DNA from: Candidatus Nitrotoga arctica
Lineage (GTDB): Bacteria; Pseudomonadota; Gammaproteobacteria; Burkholderiales; Gallionellaceae
Reading direction: 5' to 3'
DNA length: 64,000 bases
Assembly (NCBI RefSeq): GCF_918378365.1
Contig: NZ_OU912926.1
Location: forward strand, 62,001-126,000
Both the position numbers and the translations under genes were made by a program. This document shows, piece by piece, positions 6,918-14,277 of this stretch; the first letter of the stretch is position 1; each line of letters begins with the position of its first letter. A model generated the notes under the pieces. That model did no database searches, was not told where the DNA came from, and saw only the letters and a program-made list of their open reading frames with translations.

Positions 6918-9704
6918 ATGACCCAGAACCCGACCCAGAAACCACCCGTCACCATCCATCGCAAAGACTACACTGTCCCGGCCTATTGGGTGAACACCAT
7001 TGAAATAGGTTTCGATCTCGACCCCGCGGCAACGCGTGTGTCCACGCGCATCATCCTGCAGCGCAATAGCGCATCGCCCAACAAGGATGTGGAGCTGCTG
7101 GGCGACGGCGTCAAGCTGGTGGCCTTGCGCATGAACGGCAAGACGCTGCGCAAAGGTGTTAAGGGTTACTCAATAGCGGACGGGAAATTGCGCATCGCCA
7201 ACGCACCGGACGAGATCACGCTGGAGATCGAGACACTGGTTGAGCCCGAGAAGAATACCTCGATGATGGGCCTGTATGTCTCCAACGGCAATTTTTTTAC
7301 CCAATGCGAGGCCGAAGGTTTCCGCAAGATCACCTGGTTTCCCGATCGCCCGGATGTGATGGCGAAATACACGGTGATGCTGCGCGGCGATAAGAAAAAG
7401 TATCCGGTGTTGCTGTCCAATGGCAACCTGATCGAACAGGGTGACCTGCCCAAAGGTCGCCACTATGCCAAGTGGGAAGACCCGTTCAAGAAACCTTCCT
7501 ATCTGTTTGCGCTGGTGGCAGGCAAGCTGGTGTGCCAGGAAGAAAAATTCAAATTAAATAGTGGACGAAAAGTGCTGCTGCAAGTGTGGGTGGAGCCGGG
7601 CAATCTGGACAAGACGCAGCATGCGATGGATTCGCTCAAGCACAGCATCCGCTGGGATCAGGAACGCTACGGGCTGGAGCTGGATCTGGATCGCTTCATG
7701 ATCGTTGCAGTGGGCGACTTCAACATGGGCGCGATGGAAAACAAGGGCCTGAATATCTTCAACACCAAGTATGTGCTGGCCAACCCCAGCATCGCCACCG
7801 ATACAGATTACGCCAATATCGAGGCGGTGGTCGGCCATGAATACTTTCATAATTGGACCGGCAACCGCGTGACCTGCCGCGACTGGTTTCAGTTGTCGTT
7901 GAAGGAAGGACTCACGGTGTTCCGCGACCAGGAATTCTCCGCCGACATGATCGGCACGGACAGCGGTCGCGCGGTGAGTCGCATTGAAAATGTGCGCATG
8001 CTGCGCCAGGTGCAGTTTTCCGAAGATGCGGGGCCGATGGCGCATGCGGTGCGGCCGGACAGTTTTGTGGAGATCAGCAATTTCTACACAGTCACGATCT
8101 ATGAAAAAGGTGCCGAGGTGGTGCGCATGGTCCAGACCCTGCTGGGGCGTGACGGCTTCCGCAAGGGCATGGACCTGTACTTTGCACGGCATGACGGGCA
8201 GGCGGTTAGCTGCGACGATTTCCGCGCGGCGATGGCACACAGCAGCGGGCGCGACCTCGCCCAGTTTGAGCGCTGGTATAGCCAGCCCGGCACGCCGCAG
8301 CTCAAGGTGCGAAGCCATTACGACGCCGCCAAACACACCTATGAGCTGACGCTCAGCCAGCGCTGCAAGCCCGCCGCCGGACAAAAGAAGCCGCTGCCTT
8401 TCCATATCCCCGTTGCGGTTGGCCTGCTCGATGACCGGGGCCGCGACATGGCGTTGACTCTTGACGATGCTACTATTGATCCGGTTCCGTTTACCCAAGA
8501 ATCCGTTCGCATTGAGCCTGTCGAAATGCGGATGGATGCTCGTGCTTCGACAAGCTCAGCACGAACGGGAGTCCCGTTCAAATCGAGCCGGATCAATAAA
8601 CCTGCCACCACCTGCGTGCTGGAGCTGACCAAGGCAAAACAGACTTTCATCTTTAACCGCGTCAGCAGCAAACCCACGCCATCATTACTGCGCAACTTCT
8701 CTGCGCCGGTGGTGATGGAATATGACTATACCGACCAGGAGCTGGCGCATCTGATGGCGCATGACAGCGATGCCTTCAACCGCTGGGAGGCCGGACAACG
8801 CCTGGCGATGCAACGTCTGTTGAATCTGATTAAACAGGTGCAGGCGGGTGAAGCGCTGACGCTGGATGAGTTGTTCATCAACGCCTTGCGTACCACGCTC
8901 ATCGACACGGCGCTGGATCCGTCTTTCCGTGAAGTGGTGCTGACGCTGCCTTCGGAATTGATGCTGGCCGAACAGTGCGAAGTGATCGACCCGCAGGCGA
9001 TCCACACGGCGCGCCAGTTCATGCGCAAGACGATCTCTGAAAAACTCAAGGCCGATTTCATCGCTGTCTATGCAGCCAACCTGACACCCGGCAAATACAG
9101 CCCCGATGCAAAATCGGCCGGCAAGCGCGGCCTGAAGAACCTGTGCCTGTCTTATCTTTTAGGCTGGCAAGATGAATCCACGCTGCAACTGGCCCACGCG
9201 CAGATCGACGCAGCCGACAACATGACCGACCGCTTGGCCGCGCTGATGGCGCTGGTGAATACCGGCAGCAAGACGGCACAGCAGCCATTGAAAAACTTCT
9301 ATCGGGATTTCAAAAACGAGGCGCTGGTGGTGGACAAATGGTTCAGCCTGCAGGCGATCGCGATGCATACCGATGTAACAGCGGTGCGCAAGCTGATGAC
9401 CCATCCCGCGTTCACTCTGAAAAATCCCAACCGCGCACGCAGCCTGATCTCCAGTTTCTGCAACGGCAATCCGTCACAGTTCCATGCAGCGGATGGCAGC
9501 GGCTATGCCTTCTGGACAGAACAGGTGATTGCGTTGAACAAGCTCAATCCGCAGGTGGCCGCACGTTTGGTACGCACGCTGGATCACTGGAAAAAATACC
9601 AGCCTGCGCTGAAACAACAGATGCAGGCCGCGTTGCAGAAAGTCGCCGCAACCAAAGGCTTGTCCAAGGATGTGCAGGAGGTGGTATTCAAGACGTTGGG
9701 GTGA
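6918..9704 (+). CDS. pepN: Aminopeptidase N (M1 family) with in-frame repeat insertion
   Basis: A 928-residue cytosolic zinc aminopeptidase. It has the GAMENKG exopeptidase loop (about 273-279), the zinc site HEYFHNW with the downstream Glu in LKEGLTVFRDQEF, and the C-terminal domain typical of the gamma/beta PepN group. It removes N-terminal residues from peptides. A 123-bp palindromic element at 8475-8597 adds 41 codons (about residues 520-560) between the beta domain and the LELTKAKQTFIFN segment, without breaking the frame. The reading frame is otherwise complete. No strong ribosome site precedes the ATG. Confidence 0.95.
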   Translation: MTQNPTQKPPVTIHRKDYTVPAYWVNTIEIGFDLDPAATRVSTRIILQRNSASPNKDVELLGDGVKLVALRMNGKTLRKGVKGYSIADGKLRIANAPDEITLEIETLVEPEKNTSMMGLYVSNGNFFTQCEAEGFRKITWFPDRPDVMAKYTVMLRGDKKKYPVLLSNGNLIEQGDLPKGRHYAKWEDPFKKPSYLFALVAGKLVCQEEKFKLNSGRKVLLQVWVEPGNLDKTQHAMDSLKHSIRWDQERYGLELDLDRFMIVAVGDFNMGAMENKGLNIFNTKYVLANPSIATDTDYANIEAVVGHEYFHNWTGNRVTCRDWFQLSLKEGLTVFRDQEFSADMIGTDSGRAVSRIENVRMLRQVQFSEDAGPMAHAVRPDSFVEISNFYTVTIYEKGAEVVRMVQTLLGRDGFRKGMDLYFARHDGQAVSCDDFRAAMAHSSGRDLAQFERWYSQPGTPQLKVRSHYDAAKHTYELTLSQRCKPAAGQKKPLPFHIPVAVGLLDDRGRDMALTLDDATIDPVPFTQESVRIEPVEMRMDARASTSSARTGVPFKSSRINKPATTCVLELTKAKQTFIFNRVSSKPTPSLLRNFSAPVVMEYDYTDQELAHLMAHDSDAFNRWEAGQRLAMQRLLNLIKQVQAGEALTLDELFINALRTTLIDTALDPSFREVVLTLPSELMLAEQCEVIDPQAIHTARQFMRKTISEKLKADFIAVYAANLTPGKYSPDAKSAGKRGLKNLCLSYLLGWQDESTLQLAHAQIDAADNMTDRLAALMALVNTGSKTAQQPLKNFYRDFKNEALVVDKWFSLQAIAMHTDVTAVRKLMTHPAFTLKNPNRARSLISSFCNGNPSQFHAADGSGYAFWTEQVIALNKLNPQVAARLVRTLDHWKKYQPALKQQMQAALQKVAATKGLSKDVQEVVFKTLG
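8475..8597. repeat. REP-pair (BIME-like) element inside pepN
   Basis: Outer arms attgatccggttc (8475-8487) and gagccggatcaat (8585-8597) enclose two REP-type hairpins in inverted orientation: cgcat-tgagcctgtcgaa-atgcg and cgtgc-ttcgacaagctca-gcacg. The stem bases differ between the two but remain paired within each hairpin. The unit is 123 bp, a multiple of three, and contributes a peptide containing STSSARTG to the protein. Confidence 0.85.
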
Positions 9705-9888
9705 GAGCGGCAACCTTACTGAATTAGGGAGACGCTGACTTATTCCGTCACCGCGGGGAGCGAAGCGAAGTTACGATGCATATGTCATTGATTAAGATAT
9801 AATTATTTATTTATTTGCATTGCTCGCAATGACCGACATGAATTATTCAGCGCGTCCTTAGAAACCTAAATACCGTAGTTGAAGCTTG

Positions 9889-9941
9889 TAGGAGCGGGCC
9901 ACGCCCGCGTGTCGCTTGGTCGCGGGCATGGCCCGCTCCTA
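9889..9941. repeat. REP-type hairpin downstream of pepN
   Basis: Arms of 21 nt (taggagcgggccacgcccgcg and its near-perfect complement, one G-T mismatch) surround an 11-nt loop. This GC-rich 'gtaggagcgggc...' palindrome is of a type widespread in proteobacterial intergenic regions. It may also end pepN transcription, although no T run follows. Confidence 0.8.
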
Positions 9942-9955
9942 TGGTAGCCCAGTCG

Positions 9956-9981
9956 TAGGGTGGGCACGAGTGCTCACCATG
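9956..9981. repeat. Second REP-like hairpin
   Basis: ggtgggcac and gtgctcacc form an 8-of-9 inverted repeat with a 2-nt spacer. It lies only about 15 bp after the previous hairpin and ends near the stop of the next (minus-strand) gene. It belongs to a different repeat type from its neighbour. Confidence 0.6.
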
Positions 9982-9986
9982 CTTGG

Positions 9987-10793
9987 CTACGGCTGCAGCG
10001 GCAAGTTTGTGTGGACCGTGGGCGTTGCATTCCAATACCAGTAGAAATACCCATTTTTGGTCTGAAGCAGGGTGTGGGTCATCAGACTGCTCTTATCGAG
10101 GTGCCCCCAGCACGCACGTGCCGAGTTGCGATTGTTATGCAGGTCGATGCATTCCTGGCCCAATAATGCAGGTTTGGGCGGGATATACAGGGCGCTACCA
10201 CGGGGCACCCAGAGGTCCACCAAGCGGATCTTATGCAGCTTGGGCCAGTAACGCCCGACCGAAATGACCAGCGGAAGGTTGGGATCGGTTGACGCAAAGA
10301 TGTGCGGGAAGTCGTGGTGCTCAAGGTCGGTGCAGACGACAGTGAGCAATTTGTTTCCCGTGTTTTGGTAAGGTGACCAGTGCCCGGCAAAGACGCCGTA
10401 TTCGTATTCAATCTGCGACAGCTCCTTGACGGGGCAGCTCAGGGGTACAGCTTGGCCCTGCTCTACCAGCGTGATGCCAAACGCTGCCGCCACGTCACGA
10501 GTCGCCCACATGGGGTCAAAGACAACCTTGTCTGCGACGAAACCGAGTTGGGTTTCTACACCATAAGGGGCATTCTGCTTTACCCCAATCACCTCAGAAA
10601 CAACATACTCACTTCCTATCGCCACGCGTGGATCGATTGGCGCAGGGACGAGTGGCGTCACACCGCTCGGGAGTTCTTTGACGTAAGTGGGGTGCCCGTT
10701 ATCATTGTAGAAAAAAGGAGTTTGGGAAATATTTATTGCCGTTTCATGCTTCTCAATTATGAAAACAGGCGGATCTAAATATCCTGTAGGCAT
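9987..10793 (-). CDS. Unrecognised 268-residue protein
   Basis: I do not recognise this family. The start at 10793 is supported by GAGGAG about 10 nt upstream. The protein has no evident signal peptide or membrane segment. It is rich in aromatic residues near the end (NGYFYWYWNATPT), with Cys residues in LSCPVKEL, VVCTDLEHHDFPH, GQECIDLHNN and ARACWG, and PPKPALLG before the third. The composition suggests a compact beta-rich, perhaps carbohydrate-binding or enzyme-like protein, but this is a guess. It follows the diguanylate cyclase gene by about 50 bp on the same strand, so the two may be co-transcribed. The stop abuts the REP cluster. Confidence 0.7.
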   Translation of the reverse strand: MPTGYLDPPVFIIEKHETAINISQTPFFYNDNGHPTYVKELPSGVTPLVPAPIDPRVAIGSEYVVSEVIGVKQNAPYGVETQLGFVADKVVFDPMWATRDVAAAFGITLVEQGQAVPLSCPVKELSQIEYEYGVFAGHWSPYQNTGNKLLTVVCTDLEHHDFPHIFASTDPNLPLVISVGRYWPKLHKIRLVDLWVPRGSALYIPPKPALLGQECIDLHNNRNSARACWGHLDKSSLMTHTLLQTKNGYFYWYWNATPTVHTNLPLQP

Positions 10794-10844
10794 TTGTTAT
10801 AGTCTCCTCATTAATTTTGTGGCATTCAGAATGTTGATTCAGAG

Positions 10845-11795
10845 CTACTTGCTGGCAATCCGGTTGCGCCCCAGTTCCTTCGCCTGATAGAGCATCCTGT
10901 CGGCTTCGGCCAGCAGCGAGGCGGGTTCGCTATCGGAAGCAAGAGTGGCGGATGCGACCCCCACGCTGACGGTGACCACGTCTTTTGCTTTGGAAGCCTC
11001 GTGCGGAATACCCAAGTTTTGGATGGCCGCGCGGAATCTTTCGGCGATCTCAATGGCCGAATTGAGGTCTGCATTGGGCAGGAGTAAAACGAATTCCTCG
11101 CCGCCGTAACGGGCGAACAGGTCGGTTGAGCGTAGCGGGATATTGTTCAATGCATGTGCAACACGGATCAGGCATTCGTCTCCCTGAATGTGTCCATAGC
11201 GGTCGTTGTATTGCTTGAAGTAGTCGATGTCGATGACAATCAGTGAGAGTGGCTGGTGTTCGCGCTGGGAACGGAACCATTCGGTTTTCAGGGTCTGGTC
11301 GAACAGTCTGCGGTTTGCCACGCCAGTGAGGCCGTCCTGCAGTGCCAGCACTTCCAGCTTGTGGTTGAGTGAAAGCAGTTCGTCTTCCATCTTCTTGCGC
11401 TCGGAGATGTCGAACATGAATCCAACCAGTTCAGTCGTTTCGCCATTCTTGCGGATGACGTGGACGACATCGCGTATCCACACGAAGCTGCCATCTGCCT
11501 TCAGTGCGCGGTAATCCGCCTCGTGGTCAACGCCATCGATTGATTGGGAGATGCAGAAGTTCGCTGTCTTCTCGCGATCTGCTTCGTGAATGCGGTCTAT
11601 CCAGTCGGTCGCAGTCAGCCAGCTCTCTTGTGTCCAGCCGAGCAGCTTCTCGATCTGCGGTCCGATGTAGCTGAATTTTTTGGTCTCCCAGTCAATCTTC
11701 CAAGGGATGGCCTTGGTGGATTCCAGCAATGTCCTGTAGGTGCCGTCTTCATCTGCAACGGTGATTCTCAAATCATGTATTGTTGTGTTGTTCAT
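10845..11795 (-). CDS. PAS-GGDEF diguanylate cyclase
   Basis: A 316-residue soluble protein with a PAS/PAC sensor (about residues 15-135, ending VGFMFDISERKKMEDEL) and a GGDEF domain. The active site reads GGEEF (231-235) and the product-inhibition site RSTD lies five residues before it, so the enzyme should make cyclic di-GMP from GTP and be feedback-inhibited. There is no membrane segment. The frame is open further upstream, but GGAG sits 8 nt before the ATG at 11795, which is therefore preferred. The signal sensed by PAS is unknown. Confidence 0.9.
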   Translation of the reverse strand: MNNTTIHDLRITVADEDGTYRTLLESTKAIPWKIDWETKKFSYIGPQIEKLLGWTQESWLTATDWIDRIHEADREKTANFCISQSIDGVDHEADYRALKADGSFVWIRDVVHVIRKNGETTELVGFMFDISERKKMEDELLSLNHKLEVLALQDGLTGVANRRLFDQTLKTEWFRSQREHQPLSLIVIDIDYFKQYNDRYGHIQGDECLIRVAHALNNIPLRSTDLFARYGGEEFVLLLPNADLNSAIEIAERFRAAIQNLGIPHEASKAKDVVTVSVGVASATLASDSEPASLLAEADRMLYQAKELGRNRIASK

Positions 11796-12023
11796 ATCGC
11801 GCTCCATCAAAGTCAGGGCTTTTGATTGCTACCATTCCGGTAGCTATCAAGCCAGAATGACAAGGGAGCAGAGTTCCATGCATTTTCAATGACCAACCAA
11901 CCCTATATGTTTTTGACGATGGGGTTCCGGAGTCTGGTTGCTGCTTATGCTATTCCCCCTTGGGAATGGGTCTATCTTACGCGACTGCCGCTATTTGCTG
12001 CAAGGATGCGAAAAACTTATTCC

Positions 12024-12134
12024 ATGCAGATTAAATATATTTCTACTTCGGCTCGTTCCCCGAGTTTATTGGGCAAGGTGGTCGCGCTCATTGCCATGGT
12101 TGCGCTGGGTGTGGTGGTGCTGATGTTTTCTGCA
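12024..12134 (+). pseudogene. N-terminal fragment of a small membrane protein, interrupted by the 77-bp element
   Basis: From an ATG at 12024 the frame reads MQIKYISTSARSPSLLGK followed by a hydrophobic segment (VVALIAMVALGVVVLMFSA) and then enters the 77-bp inverted-repeat element. Removing the element with one copy of its flanking TGCA restores a hydrophobic run (FSAVMLIC). It resembles short one- or two-helix membrane proteins of betaproteobacteria, but I cannot name the family. Probably a gene broken by insertion. Confidence 0.4.
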
Positions 12135-12135
12135 A

Positions 12136-12212
12136 CTGGGGTCAGAGTAAATTTAGCGAAGTGGATAATTTAAGATGGCATAACAGAAGCTTTAAGTTTA
12201 CGCTGACCCCAG
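12136..12212. mobile_element. 77-bp inverted-repeat element (MITE/REP-like), copy 1
   Basis: Terminal arms ctggggtcagagtaaa and tttacgctgaccccag pair over 16 bp with one mismatch. A second 77-bp copy, differing at only a few positions, lies at 13472-13548 in the same orientation. TGCA occurs on both sides (12131-12134 and 12215-12218), consistent with a 4-bp target duplication. It codes for nothing and would need a transposase supplied elsewhere. Confidence 0.8.
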
Positions 12213-12291
12213 TTTGCAGTTATGTTGATTTGCATGATGAACCTCCCATCTATATCCGGCAGTGGAGTAAATCCACCGCCGGGTCATGAGA

Positions 12292-12666
12292 TCAGGTTGC
12301 CTGCACTACGATCCGGCGCGGCTGGGCATGCTCGGCCTTCGGAATGCGCAATTCCAGCACGCCATGTCGGAATCCTGCCGATACCTTGTCGCCATCCAGT
12401 TCCCGCGACAGGGTGAATACCCGGCGGTAACGCGACAGATCGACTTCAGCGTGGATCGCCTCCATGTTCGGCGGGGAATTTATTTCCAGCTCGCCTTCCA
12501 GAATCAGGTTGTCGCCGTCCACATGGATGGACAACTTTTCTTTTGGCACTCCAGGTAGATCGGCATACAGTGTGATGCCGGTCGCATCTTCAACTACGTT
12601 CACTGCAGGGCGCATGGCTGCACTCTCTTCACTCGCATTTTCACGCTTGATGACTTTCTCGCTCAT
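12292..12666 (-). CDS. Small heat-shock protein (Hsp20), second gene
   Basis: A 124-residue alpha-crystallin-domain chaperone. ITLYADLPGVPKEKLSIHVDGDNLILEGE opens the domain and GFRHGVLELRIPKAE carries the conserved GVL-x-I-P motif near the C-terminus. It should hold unfolding proteins in a refoldable state. The frame runs further upstream, but AAAGGAG sits just before the ATG at 12666. It follows the first hsp20 gene by 14 bp and is probably co-transcribed from the sigma-32-type promoter upstream. Confidence 0.92.
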   Translation of the reverse strand: MSEKVIKRENASEESAAMRPAVNVVEDATGITLYADLPGVPKEKLSIHVDGDNLILEGELEINSPPNMEAIHAEVDLSRYRRVFTLSRELDGDKVSAGFRHGVLELRIPKAEHAQPRRIVVQAT

Positions 12667-12680
12667 GGTGTTCTCCTTTC

Positions 12681-13100
12681 TCATTGAACCGAAATCCGGC
12701 GCGATTGGGCAGCTTCCCTGCGCGCCACGCAGACGTGTAGCACGCCATCGCGATAACTGGCCGTAGTTGAATTCGGCTCGATGTCGTCCGGCAGTGATAC
12801 GACACGTCGGAAACGCCCGGAGAAATGTTCGCCAATATGTATGGTCGCTCCCTCAGGCGGCACTATGTTTTTGCGCTCGCCACTGATGGTCAGCACGCCA
12901 TTCTCGACTTGCACATCGAATTCCTCCGGTGTCATGCCGGGCGCAAAGGCATAGACCTCAACCGACTTCGGTGTTGTGCCAACGTTCATGGCCGGATAGC
13001 CTGGCGCCGCACCGCGAATGCTGGGGGAGCCGTCAAACTCACGCTGCAACCGCTCCAGTTCCGAGAACAGATCGCGGGGAAAAATACCTCGATAATGCAT
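12681..13100 (-). CDS. Small heat-shock protein (Hsp20), first gene
   Basis: A 139-residue Hsp20 protein beginning MHYRGIFPRDLFSELERLQREFD, with the alpha-crystallin domain over about 45-139 (VEVYAFAPGMTPEEFDVQVENGVLTISGE, YRDGVLHVCVARRE). The ATG at 13100 has AAAGGAG 8-10 nt upstream; the open frame extends to 13244 but covers the promoter. In place of the usual GVL-x-I-x-P, this copy reads GVLHVCVARRE without the proline. With the next gene it forms a two-gene chaperone operon. Confidence 0.92.
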   Translation of the reverse strand: MHYRGIFPRDLFSELERLQREFDGSPSIRGAAPGYPAMNVGTTPKSVEVYAFAPGMTPEEFDVQVENGVLTISGERKNIVPPEGATIHIGEHFSGRFRRVVSLPDDIEPNSTTASYRDGVLHVCVARREAAQSRRISVQ

Positions 13101-13149
13101 GATGTCTCCTTTCAACGGGTAAATGCTGGCAGGATTGCCATACCCCGCA

Positions 13150-13178
13150 ATCTGTGGACACGAACATAAATTTTCAAG
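13150..13178 (-). promoter_or_regulatory. Sigma-32-type promoter for the hsp20 pair
   Basis: On the minus strand CTTGAAA (13172-13178) is followed after 14 nt by CCACAGAT (13150-13157). The -35 element is a perfect match to the heat-shock consensus CTTGAAA; the -10 is a weaker match to CCCCATNT. It lies about 50 bp upstream of the first hsp20 start. Confidence 0.65.
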
Positions 13179-13180
13179 TG

Positions 13181-13210
13181 CTTGAAAGTGGAAAAATCTG
13201 ACCATATATA
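13181..13210 (+). promoter_or_regulatory. Sigma-32-type promoter for the broken J-domain gene
   Basis: CTTGAAA (13181-13187), a 14-nt spacer and CCATATATA (13202-13210) match the heat-shock promoter consensus well. It fires away from the hsp20 promoter; the two -35 boxes sit back to back as tttcaag-tg-cttgaaa. Confidence 0.65.
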
Positions 13211-13242
13211 GTTTATGAGTCAGAAATATTCTGGAGAGATTC

Positions 13243-13463
13243 ATGCAATATCAGGACTATTACAAGATACCGGCCATATCGCGTGATGCCGCGGCGGAAG
13301 AGATCAAGAAATATTTCCGCAAACTGGCGCGCAAATATCATCCGGACGTGTCCCCGAAAAAACCCCGGAGGGTCGGATGAAAGAAATTAATGATGCCTGC
13401 GCCGTACTGTCCGATCCGGAAAAGTTTGCCGCCTATGACCGCATTGGCCAAGGCTACCAATAG
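13243..13463 (+). pseudogene. Broken J-domain co-chaperone (CbpA/DnaJ-like)
   Basis: The frame starts [25 protein letters not shown] and contains KYHPDV with the HPD motif that stimulates DnaK, so it is the J-domain of a CbpA-type protein. After VSPKK the frame is lost at a run of six A (about 13363) and continues in another frame as [29 protein letters not shown] before a stop at 13461. All later CbpA domains are missing; the 77-bp element begins 9 bp later. GGAG lies before the ATG. The one-base change in a homopolymer could be a sequencing error, but the C-terminal truncation stands. Confidence 0.82.
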
Positions 13464-13471
13464 TTACATGG

Positions 13472-13548
13472 CTGGGGTTAGAGTAAATTTAGTGAAGTGA
13501 ATAATTTAAGATGGCATAACAGAAGCTTTAAGTTTACTCTGACCCCAG
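13472..13548. mobile_element. 77-bp inverted-repeat element (MITE/REP-like), copy 2
   Basis: Same length and orientation as copy 1 at 12136-12212, with ends ctggggttagagtaaa and tttactctgaccccag. CATG flanks it on both sides (13467-13470 and 13550-13553), consistent with a 4-bp target duplication. Together the two copies bracket the hsp20 pair and the broken J-domain gene. Confidence 0.82.
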
Positions 13549-13550
13549 TC

Positions 13551-13613
13551 ATGAAGTCAGTTCTAACATTCCAGTATTTTGATTGAATGTTAGAACTGCC
13601 CCCGCGCTTTTCC
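13551..13613. repeat. Hairpin repeat, copy 2
   Basis: Perfect 13-bp arms agttctaacattc (13559-13571) and gaatgttagaact (13585-13597) around the loop cagtattttgatt. It is near-identical to copy 1 at 1424-1485, including the C-rich right flank. It starts immediately after the second 77-bp element. Confidence 0.87.
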
Positions 13614-13689
13614 TTGAGCAGCGAACAGATTTAAATTTTTTCGGGATGTATTTCAATAGGATCGCTCATTGATTCTGATATGGTTCTAC

Positions 13690-14274
13690 TCAGGTCATAA
13701 TTCTGAACCAATCACGCAATGCAAGTTCTAGTCGAAGAACTTCATCTTCAGCTAGTGGTGAACAGTGAGCAATTGGATTTCGGAGCGAGTTTAGGTTAGC
13801 CATAACCTTTTCCACAGCCTTTAGTTCGTTAAACACAACCCCACCGAAGAGCGACCAATTTGATTTAATGATCTCACTTAACTCCCCAAATGTGGTGTAG
13901 TCGATGGGCTCTGATGATCGCGGAGTTACTGCCGCCTCCTTCTCTCGTTTGATACTCTTGATGACATTTTGTCTGACCACATCTGGAACCAAATTTCCCC
14001 ACCAATCCGGATTGCCTGTCGCTTCGAATATGTCTACGATTAGCTGGCGAATGGACTTTTCAAGACAGTAGAAAACCTCATAATGCTGTGACATTTTTCG
14101 CGCTTCCGCACGAAGCGAAGAGGCAAATTGAGGATAGTATTTGTCCTCAATTTTGTTGCCCTTATTTCTGTTTCGACCAAGGTCAATTTGAAATTTTTCT
14201 TCTACTTGATCGAGCTCTGCTTCTAGAAGCATGTTTGTCATTGCAAATGCTTTAACAGCAGTAGAGCGGCTCAC
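13690..14274 (-). CDS. Swt1-like HEPN domain protein, putative RNase effector
   Basis: A 194-residue protein. The C-terminal region carries LRNPIAHCSP, with R165 and H170 forming the R-x4-H motif of HEPN nucleases, and the flanking helices fit the Swt1-type HEPN domain. It starts with GTG at 14274, with AGGAG overlapping the stop of the preceding gene, so the two are translated together. HEPN proteins in such pairs commonly act as toxins or abortive-infection RNases. Activity and target are not shown by the sequence; a structural, non-catalytic HEPN is possible. Confidence 0.75.
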   Translation of the reverse strand: MSRSTAVKAFAMTNMLLEAELDQVEEKFQIDLGRNRNKGNKIEDKYYPQFASSLRAEARKMSQHYEVFYCLEKSIRQLIVDIFEATGNPDWWGNLVPDVVRQNVIKSIKREKEAAVTPRSSEPIDYTTFGELSEIIKSNWSLFGGVVFNELKAVEKVMANLNSLRNPIAHCSPLAEDEVLRLELALRDWFRIMT

Positions 14275-14277
14275 CTT

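Larger units (their letters stand above)
11796..12291. other. Intergenic region with membrane-protein fragment and 77-bp element
   Basis: It holds the presumed cyclase promoter, a short membrane-protein fragment (12024-12134) and the first 77-bp inverted-repeat element. No intact gene is supported. Confidence 0.6.

Noticed and set aside
7554..8498. 314-codon minus-strand frame inside pepN
   Set aside because: It is an antisense shadow of a highly conserved gene with strong codon bias; no motif or ribosome site supports it.
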